Positions 17,401 to 25,769 of a stretch of 36,117 nucleotides of DNA are shown here, in pieces. Origin of the DNA: Actinomycetota bacterium (lineage in GTDB: Bacteria > Actinomycetota > Actinomycetes > Nanopelagicales > Nanopelagicaceae); assembly GCA_016870365.1 (NCBI GenBank), contig VGBW01000012.1:1-36117 (forward strand), written 5' to 3'. A program made the translations under genes and the position numbers. The notes beneath the pieces are model-generated. The model did not search any database. It saw only the letters and a program-made list of their open reading frames with translations, and was not told the DNA's origin. Numbering within the stretch: the stretch's first letter is position 1; each line of letters starts with the position of its first letter.

Positions 17401-18052
17401 ATCATCTCTTGTAATGCTCCTGCCTCATGGCTATGAAGGACAAGGGCCCGACCACTCATCTGGCCGAATCGAGCGCTTCTTAAGCCTAGCTGCCGAAAAC
17501 AATATGACTATCGCCCAACCAAGCTCATCTTCATCATATTTCCATCTTCTTCGTTGGCATATGAAGAATCCGGCCAGAAGACCGTTGATTGTCTTTGAGC
17601 CAAAATCAATGCTTAGGCTAAGAGCTGCCGCTGCTCAACTTACGGATTTCACCACAGGAACATTTCGTCCCGTTCTAAGCGATCCTGCAATTAATGGCGC
17701 CTCAAAGATAATTCTCTGCAGCGGAAAGATCTACTGGGAGTTAATGGCAGAGCGAGCCAAACTCTCTAGCAACTCAACAGCGATAATCAGATTGGAACAG
17801 CTCTATCCGCTCGCCCCCAATCAGATCTTGTCGGAACTTGCCAAAGCGCCAAGTGCTGATTTGATCTGGGTTCAAGATGAGCCAGCTAATCAGGGACCAT
17901 GGCCATTTATTTCAAGCAATTTGAGTGAAGCCCTTGGAGCAAGAGCGCTTCGTCGCATCTCCCGCCGACCCGCAGCAAGTCCAGCTACTGGAAGCATCTA
18001 TATGCACGAAGAAGAGCAGAAAGCCCTGATTGCTGAAGCATTTGCTCGCTAG
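14405..18052 (+). CDS. kgd: Multifunctional 2-oxoglutarate decarboxylase/dehydrogenase Kgd (E2-E1 fusion)
   Basis: The ORF extends to TTG 14351, but ATG 14405 gives MTPENRFGGSFGSNEWLVDEMYERY, matching the usual Kgd N-terminus, for 1215 residues. The order is: N-terminal E1 helper segment (about 10-45); Pro/Ala-rich linker (about 50-120); acyltransferase (E2-type) domain to about residue 345 with TYDHR (Asp325, His326); then a thiamine-diphosphate E1 domain with HRGRLNV (551-557), GDAAFAGQG (650-658) and RRRGHNEGDEPSFTQP; then the transketolase-like C-terminal domains. It catalyses the 2-oxoglutarate step of the TCA cycle, working with a separate E2/E3 complex. There is no lipoyl domain. This architecture is specific to actinobacteria. 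Confidence 0.95.
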   Translation: MTPENRFGGSFGSNEWLVDEMYERYLADPTSVEANWQEFFSGYKPATNGATDSVVRAAAPPIPKRQQVKQTPAPPTASAPIQEVVRANPAPTPTPAEAARKSAPQVATPTAARIEPLRGVASRVVASMEASLGVPTATSVRAIPAKLMIDNRTVINNHLKRARGGKVSFTHLIGYAMIKALRQNPEMNTFFAELDGKPAIGHPDHINLGIAIDLTKQDGSRQLLVPSIKGCESLDFGTFWSSYEALVKKARKGALSVEDFGGTTVSLTNPGTLGTVHSVPRLLAGQGLILGVGAMDYPAEFQGASGETIADLAVSKVITLTSTYDHRIIQGAQSGDFLRKIHEILLGADSFYEEIFAALRIPYVPITWHNDIPEGKEQLNKAARLQQLIQAYRSSGHLMADIDPLEYRQRTHPDLDVITHGLTLWDLDREIATGGFGGRSHVKMRNVLGILRDSYCRSIGIEYMYIDAPDERRWIQSQVEVGSPFFSKEEQLRILRKLNSAEAFETFLHTKFVGQKRFSLEGGESVIPILDAIARYAAKAKLDEVCIGMPHRGRLNVLANVAGKNYGQIFKEFEGHYQENEVQGSGDVKYHLGTYGDFTTESGDQTKIYLAANPSHLEAVNPVLEGIVRAKQDRKNVRDVYTVLPVLIHGDAAFAGQGVVAETLNMSQLRGYRTGGTIHVVINNQVGFTTSPDSARTSRYCTDIAKMIQAPVFHVNGDDPEACVRVARVAFEYRQTFNKDVIIDMVCYRRRGHNEGDEPSFTQPRMYKLIDVKRSTRVLYAEALVGRGDITQEESDGIAREFQVQLEATFNMVHDKLPERATFNRVEELDPLEANTAISEEVARRIAATQVATPEGFKVHPKLASQLQRRVTMLDDGTIDWSGGEMLALGSLLLEGHTVRLAGQDVGRGTFSNRHAVIRDCENGSEWIPLRELIGGSTHLFVIDSLLSEYAALGFEYGYSLEREDALVLWEAQFGDFANGAQTIIDEFISSSLQKWGERSSLVMLLPHGYEGQGPDHSSGRIERFLSLAAENNMTIAQPSSSSSYFHLLRWHMKNPARRPLIVFEPKSMLRLRAAAAQLTDFTTGTFRPVLSDPAINGASKIILCSGKIYWELMAERAKLSSNSTAIIRLEQLYPLAPNQILSELAKAPSADLIWVQDEPANQGPWPFISSNLSEALGARALRRISRRPAASPATGSIYMHEEEQKALIAEAFAR

Positions 18053-18054
18053 CC

Positions 18055-18471
18055 TTACTTCTGGCTACCTTCTGTAATCAGCGAAAAGGCTGCAGTTCTA
18101 GCCAGAAAAGTAACTCGCTCCACCAAGGCCCTGCGCATCACAGATGTGGCAATCAATCTAGATCCATCATGGATCTCGCAAGCGAAGCCAAGAACTCCAT
18201 CTTCATGACTAACACATGTTGCAGAACCTTGAATTTCACTGCCGATTCCTAGGGCATCATGAATCTCAAGTTCGACATTGGCAAGGGTGGTGGTCTCGCC
18301 ATTGTCTAAAAACTCAGTGATGGCCGAATTACAAGCGCTCTCAATCAAGGTTACTAAGAGACTTGAGGAGAGGATAGGCATATCTCCACTGCCATGGGCT
18401 AGCGCAGTATCCCCTGGCCTTACCACCATCTGGGAAATACCAACCGCTCCCAGAACTGACTCTGCTTGCAT
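18055..18471 (-). CDS. FlK-like thioesterase (hotdog fold)
   Basis: The 138-residue product follows the pattern of the fluoroacetyl-CoA thioesterase (FlK) family. It has AHGSGDMPILSSSLLVTLIESACNSAI near 25-51 with the conserved Glu, then TTTLANVELEIHDALGIGS with the active-site His, and a C-terminal VMRRALVERVTFLAR. The family hydrolyses small acyl-CoA esters. True fluoroacetate detoxification is rare, and most genomic members have unknown substrates. The stop is two bases from the kgd stop, tail to tail. Confidence 0.8.
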   Translation of the reverse strand: MQAESVLGAVGISQMVVRPGDTALAHGSGDMPILSSSLLVTLIESACNSAITEFLDNGETTTLANVELEIHDALGIGSEIQGSATCVSHEDGVLGFACEIHDGSRLIATSVMRRALVERVTFLARTAAFSLITEGSQK

Positions 18472-18499
18472 AGAAATTAACCTAGCAGGGCGGGGTCAA

Positions 18500-18874
18500 C
18501 TAAGAGGGAAGGTCGCGCCTAATTTCGTGAGAAGTTTCAACCTCTATTGAAGTCTGGCCGTCTATCGTGATTTCAGTGCGGCGATACTGGGTAATGATCT
18601 CACTTTGGGAAGTTGCAGCCATCTCTTGGCTTGCAATTTGGGCAAGGCGGAGCGCTATCTGCTCTTGCAGGCTGCTAGGAGCGCTCTCGCAGCAGGATCT
18701 GGTAAGTAGGGATCTCATTAGATTAAGCGCTGCTCTCTGACTCTCCATCTCTCCGCGGCACCCTGGGCAATCTTGCAAGTGAAAGGCGACTTCGTTGAAG
18801 GTGGCAGAGTCATCGATTTCGTTATCGATGAATAGAACTAGGCTCTCAGAACACTTGCTGCATGGGATGCTCAT
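18500..18874 (-). CDS. rsrA: Zinc-binding redox-sensing anti-sigma factor (RsrA/RshA-like)
   Basis: The 124-residue product has the ZAS-family zinc motif H-x3-C-x2-C (His32, Cys36, Cys39) with an N-terminal CSKC pair (Cys5, Cys8). The [11 protein letters not shown] segment is also found in RsrA-like proteins. These factors hold SigR inactive under reducing conditions and release it when cysteines form disulfides on thiol oxidation. The start ATG overlaps the sigma gene stop (ATGA), as is standard for sigma and anti-sigma partners. The C-terminal tail (residues about 95-124) is Thr/Ile-rich and resembles that of actinobacterial RsrA. Assignment of the pair is strong. Confidence 0.88.
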   Translation of the reverse strand: MSIPCSKCSESLVLFIDNEIDDSATFNEVAFHLQDCPGCRGEMESQRAALNLMRSLLTRSCCESAPSSLQEQIALRLAQIASQEMAATSQSEIITQYRRTEITIDGQTSIEVETSHEIRRDLPS

Positions 18875-19533
18875 TTCTTGTCTCCCTGCACATATCCAAG
18901 CTCGCGGGCGTAATCTGTTAGCTTCTCACGAAGTTGCTTGCGCCCCCGATGAAGTCTTGACATCACAGTTCCAGTCGGCACGCCAACGATCTCCGCAATT
19001 TCTTTGTAGGAAAACCCTTCGACATCTGCCAGATAGACAGCGATACGAAACTCCTCCGGAGTTTCAGCAAGCGCCCTCTTGATATCGCTATCGGACAGGT
19101 TCTCCAGTACCACATCCTCCGCTGATTTTCCTTGATCGCTGGTATGAGAGGAGGCTTCAGCGATCTGCCAATCCTCCAACTCTTGATCTGATTGCTGAGG
19201 ACGACGCTGATTCTTGCGATAGGTATTGATAAAGGTGGTAGTTAATATCCGATAGAGCCAAGCTTTTAAGTTCGTACCTGGTTCGAATTGATGGAATGAA
19301 ACGTAGGCTTTGGCAAAAGTATCTTGAACTAGATCTTGGGCATCTGCGGGATTCTTGGTGTATCTAAGGGCTGCTGAATAGAGCTGATTCATATACTGCA
19401 GCGCATCGCCTTCAAATCTCTTGCGCCTCTGCGCAGCGCTCTCTCTTTCGCGATCAACGCGAACTAGCCCTCCAGCATCCCTGGAGCCTTGGTTTGAGAT
19501 TTCCGTTGGCATTAAATCCAAGGTTATCGCCAT
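18871..19533 (-). CDS. sigR: ECF sigma factor, SigR/SigH type
   Basis: The 220-residue sigma-70 family protein has region 2 ([23 protein letters not shown] and [21 protein letters not shown]) and region 4 ([43 protein letters not shown]). These are near-identical to the thiol-stress sigma factors SigR of Streptomyces and SigH of Mycobacterium. An N-terminal extension of about 35 residues precedes region 2. A SigR-type promoter ends nine bases before ATG 19533, leaving no space for a ribosome-binding site, so the autoregulated message should be leaderless. In-frame Met8 at 19512 is an alternative start. The anti-sigma gene follows with a four-base overlap. Confidence 0.93.
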   Translation of the reverse strand: MAITLDLMPTEISNQGSRDAGGLVRVDRERESAAQRRKRFEGDALQYMNQLYSAALRYTKNPADAQDLVQDTFAKAYVSFHQFEPGTNLKAWLYRILTTTFINTYRKNQRRPQQSDQELEDWQIAEASSHTSDQGKSAEDVVLENLSDSDIKRALAETPEEFRIAVYLADVEGFSYKEIAEIVGVPTGTVMSRLHRGRKQLREKLTDYARELGYVQGDKK

Positions 19534-19541
19534 AGCAGCCT

Positions 19542-19567
19542 AACCGGCATATCCCAGCCTTTATTCC
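19542..19567 (-). promoter_or_regulatory. SigR-type autoregulatory promoter of sigR
   Basis: On the minus strand GGAAT (19567-19563) and GTT (19544-19542) are separated by exactly 18 bases, and an extra G precedes the -35 (GGGAAT). This matches the known SigR/SigH consensus GGAAT-N18/19-GTT. The start codon of sigR lies nine bases downstream. Positive autoregulation of sigR from such a promoter is established in Streptomyces and Mycobacterium. Confidence 0.85.
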
Positions 19568-19571
19568 CTGC

Positions 19572-20279
19572 CTAAAAGAGGGTCTCGGGCTCGCCTAACT
19601 CAATCGCCTCTATTAGCCCCGGCCCACTTCCAGTGATCGAATTAACCGCGCTTGATACTGGATGAAAACGAAGGTGGGCATCAGGAGTCGGGATGTCCAT
19701 AAGGGATCTAATCTCTTCGATATCGTTGATTCTAGGATTCATCCAATCCATCCAACGCTCCTTAGGGAGAAATACCGGCATACGGCTATGAACTAGTGCT
19801 AGTTGGCCAATGGCTTGCCTAGTTACTATGGCAACTGATTGCCGCACTTTTCCAGAAGGCGAGGTCCATACTTGGAAAATCCCACTGAAGGCTAATAGCC
19901 TATTGTCATCTCTTGAAACATAGATTGGTTGCTTGGTTTTATACTTTCCAAGTTCACTAGCCCACTCATAATAACCGCTGGCAGGAATCAAACAACGATT
20001 ACTTCTGAAGGCGCTTCTAAAAGTTGGTTTCTCATGAACACTTTCAGATCTGGCATTAATGGCACTTGTCTGTGATCTGGCTGCCTCATCATCGCTTTTT
20101 GACCAAGGCGCAATCATTCCCCAAGAGGCAATCTCAATTGCTTGGTTCTTGATGATATAGATATCCTTGGTCGGCTTAATATTCCAATCAGCGGGAAGGC
20201 TGATATCAGGGGCGCTATTGGTGGAGAACTCTTCGGCAATATCGCTGATCATCGCCGATAGGGCATATCTTCCACACAT
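19572..20279 (-). CDS. SRAP-domain protein (HMCES/YedK family)
   Basis: The 235-residue product shields abasic sites in single-stranded DNA through a covalent thiazolidine link. The essential Cys2 follows the initiator Met (MCGRYAL). Asn33 in WNIKPT, Glu105 in GYYEW and His164 in LVHSRMPVFL match the catalytic set of E. coli YedK. The reading frame is full length. It lies just upstream of sigR on the same strand, but the SigR promoter in the 38-base gap suggests separate control. It is divergent from aroA, 43 bases apart. Confidence 0.94.
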   Translation of the reverse strand: MCGRYALSAMISDIAEEFSTNSAPDISLPADWNIKPTKDIYIIKNQAIEIASWGMIAPWSKSDDEAARSQTSAINARSESVHEKPTFRSAFRSNRCLIPASGYYEWASELGKYKTKQPIYVSRDDNRLLAFSGIFQVWTSPSGKVRQSVAIVTRQAIGQLALVHSRMPVFLPKERWMDWMNPRINDIEEIRSLMDIPTPDAHLRFHPVSSAVNSITGSGPGLIEAIELGEPETLF

Positions 20280-20322
20280 ACTCCTAATCTAATACTTAAG
20301 GCGATGAACTAGACTCTCAAGT

Positions 20323-21585
20323 ATGTGGAGCGCACCCTTTAGGGCATCAAGACCAATCTCTGCTGCCATAAGCATTCCAGGCTCAAAGTCAGTAACGAAT
20401 CGCGCCTTGGTATTAAGCGCGTTGGCCAGCTCGCCTTCCACTTTGCGAAAAGGCTTGCGCTCAAGAGATACCGATTTGATGATCAAAGCGCTATCTAGTC
20501 TTGGGGTTAGGATTGAAATTCAAGGCGATATCTGGCAGGTGACTCCAGCGCCACTTAGAGGACCTGCAGCGATTGATGTGGGAAATGCCGGAACCGTCAT
20601 GCGATTTCTTCCTCCCCTGGCATCTCTGGCCCAGGGCTTGATCTCCTTTGATGGCGATCCTCGTTCTCACCAGCGCCCGCTAGGACCAGTTATTAAGGCC
20701 TTAGAGGGCCTTGGGGTCAGCATCGAACATCAAGGTCGTTATGGCTTGCCCTTGATCATAAATGGCGCAGGCTATGTAAATGGCGGAATGGTTGAGATTG
20801 ATGCCAGTGCTTCAAGTCAATTTCTCTCATCACTTCTACTTGTAGCACCTGCAATGAAGCAAGGCATTACCATTAGAAACATCAGTGATAGCTTGCCATC
20901 AAGGCCACATATTGAGATGACGATAGCCATGCTGGCCCAATACGGAGCAGCAGTTGACACCTCAGTTGCTAAGCAATGGAGCGTCAAACCAGCTCAGCTA
21001 TCTGGCGTTGATTTGGTAATCGAACCAGATCTTTCCAATGCTGCGCCATTTATGGCAGCGCCCTTAGTTTGCGGTGGTGAAGTGATCATCAAAGACTGGC
21101 CAAAAGAGACCATCCAGCCAGGAGATCGATTAAGGCAGATTTTTTCAGATATGGGCGGTGAGATTGATCTTGTGGATCAAGGGTTAAGAGTTAGAGCAAG
21201 TGGTGAAATAAGAGGTATTGATATCGATCTTGGTGATATCGGCGAGCTAACACCAGTGGTTGCAGCTCTGGCATCCCTAGCAAACTCCCCCTCACATCTT
21301 CGCGGCATCGGCCACCTAAGGCTTCATGAAACAGATCGATTAAGCGCGCTAAGAAGTGAGTTAGCCTCCCTGGGATCTGATGTTATTGAAGAGGATAGCG
21401 CCCTTCGTATTAATCCAAAGCCTATGAAAGCGGGGGTCTTTCATACCTATGAAGATCATCGTCTGGCAACTGCTGGGGCGGTGATTGGTCTTGCAGTTAA
21501 GGGAATTGAAGTTGAAAACATTGAAACCACCAGAAAAACCATCACCGACTTTCCGGCCCTTTGGAGCCAACTACTAAATGGCTAG
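20323..21585 (+). CDS. aroA: 3-phosphoshikimate 1-carboxyvinyltransferase (EPSP synthase)
   Basis: The 420-residue enzyme joins shikimate 3-phosphate and phosphoenolpyruvate in aromatic amino-acid synthesis. The substrate-binding motif PGSKSVTNR is at 19-27 and GNAGTVMRFLPP at 87-98. The later LHETDRLSALRSEL and YEDHRLATAGAV motifs are intact. The usual NAGTAMRP-type motif has Val and Phe (TVMRF) here. In E. coli the residue after Gly96 affects glyphosate sensitivity, but I draw no conclusion. It is the first gene of the aroA-rsgA-hisN-copA operon and overlaps rsgA by eight bases. Confidence 0.95.
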   Translation: MWSAPFRASRPISAAISIPGSKSVTNRALVLSALASSPSTLRKGLRSRDTDLMIKALSSLGVRIEIQGDIWQVTPAPLRGPAAIDVGNAGTVMRFLPPLASLAQGLISFDGDPRSHQRPLGPVIKALEGLGVSIEHQGRYGLPLIINGAGYVNGGMVEIDASASSQFLSSLLLVAPAMKQGITIRNISDSLPSRPHIEMTIAMLAQYGAAVDTSVAKQWSVKPAQLSGVDLVIEPDLSNAAPFMAAPLVCGGEVIIKDWPKETIQPGDRLRQIFSDMGGEIDLVDQGLRVRASGEIRGIDIDLGDIGELTPVVAALASLANSPSHLRGIGHLRLHETDRLSALRSELASLGSDVIEEDSALRINPKPMKAGVFHTYEDHRLATAGAVIGLAVKGIEVENIETTRKTITDFPALWSQLLNG

Positions 21586-22558
21586 ACGCCGCCCTGATGA
21601 AAGCGACATTCGAGTTCGCCCGGTGAAATCTACGCGCCGGCGAAGTAAAGATAGGCCAAGCCACAGTGATTCAATTCCCGCCCAAGTGATCACAGTAGAT
21701 CGCGGCAGGACTCTATGTCGCATCTCAGATGGAAAATTGGTTAGCGCTATGAAGGCCAGAGAGCTCGGAAAGAATTCGGTAGTCGCTGGGGATCTAGTAA
21801 ATATTGTGGGTGATGTAAGCGGTGATGCAGGATCATTGGCAAGAATTGTGGCGGTACAACCCAGGCGCAATAGCTTAAGTAGAACCATTGATGATGCTGG
21901 GGCATTCGAGAAAACCATCGCCGCAAACCTAGACCTAATGATCATCGTGTCAGCATCTGCAGATCCTGCCCCTAGGCAGGGATTTGTTGATCGATGTCTA
22001 GCCGTGGCTTTTGACCAAGGTATTAGGCCGATAATTGTGATGAGTAAATCAGATCTAGCAGATCCAGATCAATTCCTAAGTGCTTATAAAGACCTTGAAG
22101 TCAAGTACCTTAGGTTGCAACGCGGTGATGATCTATCTGAACTACATAAGATTCTAGAGGCTAAAGTCTCGGTATTAATCGGCCACTCTGGGGTTGGAAA
22201 GTCAACTCTGGTGAATGCTCTGCTTGGCAAGGAAAGGCGTGATACCGGAAGTGTCAACGCCGCAACTGGACGAGGGCGCCACACTTCATCAAGTGCCATC
22301 TCATTTGAACTACCTAATGGGGGCTGGATTATTGACACCCCAGGGGTTCGCTCCTTTGGCCTAGAACACATTGATAGATCACGTGTCATTGCCTCATTTA
22401 CCGAATTTGGATCAGTTGTTGCCACCTGCCCTAGAAACTGCTCACATGATGAGGCCAGCTGCGCTCTAAATGAATATGTAAAGGCAAGCCCTAGAGCATC
22501 TGCCCGCCTAGCCAGCTTGCAACGACTGCTCGCATCCAGCCGGCAGGAGATAATCTAG
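21578..22558 (+). CDS. rsgA: Ribosome small-subunit-dependent GTPase RsgA
   Basis: The 326-residue circularly permuted GTPase matures the 30S subunit. An N-terminal OB-fold domain (about 25-95) precedes the G domain in the order G4 (MSKSDLAD, about 154-161), G1 (GHSGVGKST, 202-210) and G3 (DTPGVRSFGL). The C-terminal zinc finger CPRNCSHDEASC is complete. The basic N-terminus is usual. The start overlaps the end of aroA, giving translational coupling, and hisN follows five bases after the stop. Confidence 0.95.
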   Translation: MARRRPDESDIRVRPVKSTRRRSKDRPSHSDSIPAQVITVDRGRTLCRISDGKLVSAMKARELGKNSVVAGDLVNIVGDVSGDAGSLARIVAVQPRRNSLSRTIDDAGAFEKTIAANLDLMIIVSASADPAPRQGFVDRCLAVAFDQGIRPIIVMSKSDLADPDQFLSAYKDLEVKYLRLQRGDDLSELHKILEAKVSVLIGHSGVGKSTLVNALLGKERRDTGSVNAATGRGRHTSSSAISFELPNGGWIIDTPGVRSFGLEHIDRSRVIASFTEFGSVVATCPRNCSHDEASCALNEYVKASPRASARLASLQRLLASSRQEII

Positions 22559-22563
22559 GGGCT

Positions 22564-23373
22564 ATGGCCTATCCTGGAGATCTCCTTGGAGATATTGAGT
22601 TGCTCAAAACCCTGGCAGATTTGAGTGATGAGATCTCCATCTCCAGATTCCAAGCCCAGGATCTGAAAATAGAGAGTAAACCGGATGGCTCGCCGGTCAC
22701 TGACGCTGATAAGGCAGTTGAGGAGAGAATCAGAGAAGTTCTCAAGGCCCAGCGCCCAAATGACAAGATTGTTGGAGAAGAATTTGGTGGCGCAAGTGAT
22801 ATCAAGGCTCTAGATAAATATTGGGTGATTGATCCAATAGATGGCACCAAGAACTTCCTGAGGGGACTTCCCATCTGGGCCACCCTCATTGGTTTGGTGC
22901 ACAGGAATGAGAGTGGGCAGGATCGGGTTATCGCAGGCATGGTCTCCTCCCCTGCTCTATTTCGTAGGTGGTATGCCGCAGAGGGATTTGGAGCATTTAC
23001 TGAAGTCAATTCCGGAACAGCAATCCAAATCAAGACATCAAGCGTGAAAGGGATATCAGATGCTTCAATCTCATTTTCAGATCTAGCTGGCTGGGGCCCA
23101 CGACGCAATTCTTATTTGGCCTTTCTGGATAGGGCATGGAGAGCTCGAGGGATCGGTGATTTCTGGTCGCATATGTTGGTAGCGGAAGGGGCTGTCGATA
23201 TCGCGGCCGAACCAAGCCTTGCCCTCTGGGATATGGCTGCGTTGGCGATAATTGTCACAGAAGCCGGGGGAAGATTTAGCGATTTGGATAATGTTGCAGG
23301 CCCGTTTGGCAAGAGCGGCGTTTCAACGAATGGCCATCTTCATGAAATATTCATTGGCGCGGTCAACTCATGA
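22564..23373 (+). CDS. hisN: Inositol-monophosphatase-family phosphatase, probable histidinol-phosphatase
   Basis: The 269-residue product has the lithium-sensitive phosphatase motifs: KPDGSPVTDADKAVE, the metal ligands GEEFGG and DPIDGTKNF (90-98), and LWDMAALAIIVTEAGGRF. The aroA-rsgA-hisN neighbourhood is common in actinobacteria, where this protein removes phosphate from histidinol phosphate in histidine synthesis. An inositol-1-phosphatase role cannot be excluded from sequence alone. It overlaps copA by four bases. Confidence 0.88.
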   Translation: MAYPGDLLGDIELLKTLADLSDEISISRFQAQDLKIESKPDGSPVTDADKAVEERIREVLKAQRPNDKIVGEEFGGASDIKALDKYWVIDPIDGTKNFLRGLPIWATLIGLVHRNESGQDRVIAGMVSSPALFRRWYAAEGFGAFTEVNSGTAIQIKTSSVKGISDASISFSDLAGWGPRRNSYLAFLDRAWRARGIGDFWSHMLVAEGAVDIAAEPSLALWDMAALAIIVTEAGGRFSDLDNVAGPFGKSGVSTNGHLHEIFIGAVNS

Positions 23374-25622
23374 GCGAGGCTGAAGTAGTAGATCTAGAGC
23401 AGATTGATCTGAGTATTTCTGGAATGACCTGTTCTTCTTGCGTGGGAAGGGTTGAGAAGTCAATAAATGAGGTGCCAGGGGCCAGGGCTTCAGTAAATCT
23501 TGCTACCAATAGCGCTCATATCCTCATTCCTCGCGGAGCAAATCCCAAAGATCTAATAGCGGCGGTAGGTAAGGCTGGATATAGCGCCAAGCTCCGTGGC
23601 GATGGCTATGAGAGTTTCTCTCACTCCAGGGCTATGGGATTTAGATTGAGTTCTGCGATCTTGCTTACCATCCCAGTAATCACTCTCTCCATGTGGCATC
23701 AACTCCACCAAGGAGTCGATCGGTTCATTCTCACGCAATTAGATACTCTAAATATCCCGGCGCCTCTTTATTCACCGACTGGCTGGCTGGTGATTGCTCT
23801 TAGCGCGCCGGTGGTGCTACTGATTGGTTGGCCCATTCATAGAGCCGCGATAAAGAACCTGACTCATCCCAGCATGGATAACTTGATTTCACTAGGATCG
23901 ATTACCGCACTTAGCTGGTCGATCTATGCCAACTCCACCGGAAATGGTGATATCTATTCAGAAGTTGGCGCATCCGTTGTGACCTTTATTGTTCTGGGCA
24001 GATATCTAGAATCACGCGCCAAAAGAAAAGCCGGATCCTCCCTTGCCCACCTACTCTCACTCGCTCCAAAACAGGTGATAATCATCAGAGGTGGCGCGGA
24101 AGTCGCTACGCCTATCTCTAATCTAGTAATCGGTGATCACTGCTTGGTTAGAGCAGGTCAAGCCATTCCAACCGATGGCATGGTCATCCAGGGATCAAGT
24201 GCCATTGATAGCTCACTGCTCACCGGTGAATCACTGCCTATTGATGTAGGGCCTGGAAGTAGCGTTGTGGCAGGTGCTCTCAATCTCAATTCTCCAATCA
24301 CAATTGCAGCAAGAAGGGTGGGGAGTGATACCGAGCTTGCCCGCATAACCAAGATGGTATTAGCAGCGCAAGGTGAGAAAGCACCGATCCAAAGACTCGC
24401 CGATAAGATAAGCAATGTCTTTGTTCCTATTGTCATTGCACTTGCTATTGCCACATTTGCCGCCTGGTATGGCCTTGGAAATTCTCTAACAGATTCCATG
24501 GTTGCCGCTGTGGCCTTACTAATTATTGCCTGCCCTTGCGCTTTGGGCCTTGCCACCCCAGTGGCACTGCTTGTGGCATCTGGCAGAGGGGCCACCGATG
24601 GAGTTGTCTTGCGCAAGAGCTCAGCGCTGGAAGTGGCCACAGAGATTGATACCGCTATCTTTGATAAGACCGGAACCCTCACCACAGGAGCGATGGAGGT
24701 GCAGAACATCGCCATCGCCGATCTGGGAGGTTCTGGGCCGAAGATCTCAACCTCAGACCTATTGGTTGCAGTTCACAGCCTGGAGCATGAAAGTAGCCAT
24801 CCGATTGCCGTTGCCATAGCTAAGAATCTTAGGGAGCAGGGGATTGCCAGGAGGAGATTCACTGACTTCATCGAGAGCGCTGGTATGGGCATTGCTGCTC
24901 GCATGCAATTTGGAGAGCAGCAGATGCCGGTCTTGATTGGAACACCCGCCTCAATTCGGCGAGCTACCGTCTCACTTCACCCACAATTAGAAGATGCCAT
25001 CTCATCTGCGCTGGCTAGGGGAAATTCAGTGGCGCTGGCTGCAGTCGATGGCGTTGCTATGGCTCTATTTGAAGTCGGAGATAGCCTACGAGTTGATGCT
25101 AGAGAAACAATCGCAGCGCTAAAGACTCGAAATATCCAAAGCTGGCTAATGAGCGGCGATAGCCAAGAAGCAGCCAGAGAGATTGCAGAGCAGGTAGGAA
25201 TACCCATTGGTAATGTGATTGCTCAAGCAACTCCCGATCAGAAGATTGCCAAGGTCAAGGAGCTGCGCAGCTCTGGCAAGAAAGTGCTAATGATTGGTGA
25301 CGGAATAAATGATGCAGCCGCCCTTAGTGAAGCTGACTTAAGTATGGCCCTTGGCACCGGAACTGATACCGCAATTTCAAGTGCTGATATCACTTTGATG
25401 CGTGCAACCCTAGCCACTGCAATCACAGCTTTGAATCTCTCTGCTAAGACCCTGAGAATTATCCGGGTTAACTTGGGATGGGCTTTTATCTATAACGTCA
25501 TTGGCATTCCCATCGCCGCTCTAGGACTTCTCAATCCCATGTATGCCGCAGCCGCCATGGCTGCCTCAAGTCTCTTGGTCGTGCTAAATTCCCTGCGCTT
25601 GAATGGAGCGCTGAAAGATTAG
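23370..25622 (+). CDS. copA: Copper-exporting P1B-type ATPase
   Basis: The 750-residue pump has one N-terminal heavy-metal domain with GMTCSSC (18-24). Eight membrane helices follow, with the metal-selective CPC motif at 388-390 in ACPCALGLATP. The phosphorylation site is DKTGTLT with Asp432, the conserved HP pair lies in SSHPIAVAIA, and the hinge is MIGDGINDAAAL. The CPC motif is compatible with Cu(I). The start overlaps the hisN stop (ATGA), so it is the last gene of a biosynthesis operon. No CsoR, CopZ or other copper regulator is seen in the window. Confidence 0.93.
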   Translation: MSEAEVVDLEQIDLSISGMTCSSCVGRVEKSINEVPGARASVNLATNSAHILIPRGANPKDLIAAVGKAGYSAKLRGDGYESFSHSRAMGFRLSSAILLTIPVITLSMWHQLHQGVDRFILTQLDTLNIPAPLYSPTGWLVIALSAPVVLLIGWPIHRAAIKNLTHPSMDNLISLGSITALSWSIYANSTGNGDIYSEVGASVVTFIVLGRYLESRAKRKAGSSLAHLLSLAPKQVIIIRGGAEVATPISNLVIGDHCLVRAGQAIPTDGMVIQGSSAIDSSLLTGESLPIDVGPGSSVVAGALNLNSPITIAARRVGSDTELARITKMVLAAQGEKAPIQRLADKISNVFVPIVIALAIATFAAWYGLGNSLTDSMVAAVALLIIACPCALGLATPVALLVASGRGATDGVVLRKSSALEVATEIDTAIFDKTGTLTTGAMEVQNIAIADLGGSGPKISTSDLLVAVHSLEHESSHPIAVAIAKNLREQGIARRRFTDFIESAGMGIAARMQFGEQQMPVLIGTPASIRRATVSLHPQLEDAISSALARGNSVALAAVDGVAMALFEVGDSLRVDARETIAALKTRNIQSWLMSGDSQEAAREIAEQVGIPIGNVIAQATPDQKIAKVKELRSSGKKVLMIGDGINDAAALSEADLSMALGTGTDTAISSADITLMRATLATAITALNLSAKTLRIIRVNLGWAFIYNVIGIPIAALGLLNPMYAAAAMAASSLLVVLNSLRLNGALKD

Positions 25623-25646
25623 GGAGCCTTAAGGAGTTAGGTGATT

Positions 25647-25723
<77 letters not shown>

Positions 25724-25769
25724 TCGGAGGACTTAGCCTAGAGGCGTAAGCCCTTTTGCAGCAAAACGA

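Noticed and set aside
22569..23108. 179-residue minus-strand frame opposite hisN
   Set aside because: hisN has clear catalytic motifs in the other strand; the antisense frame shows only low-complexity Ser/Arg/Pro composition.
24158..24715. 185-residue minus-strand frame opposite copA
   Set aside because: It is the shadow of the ATPase actuator and membrane region, Ala/Ser-rich as expected from antisense of codons in that gene.
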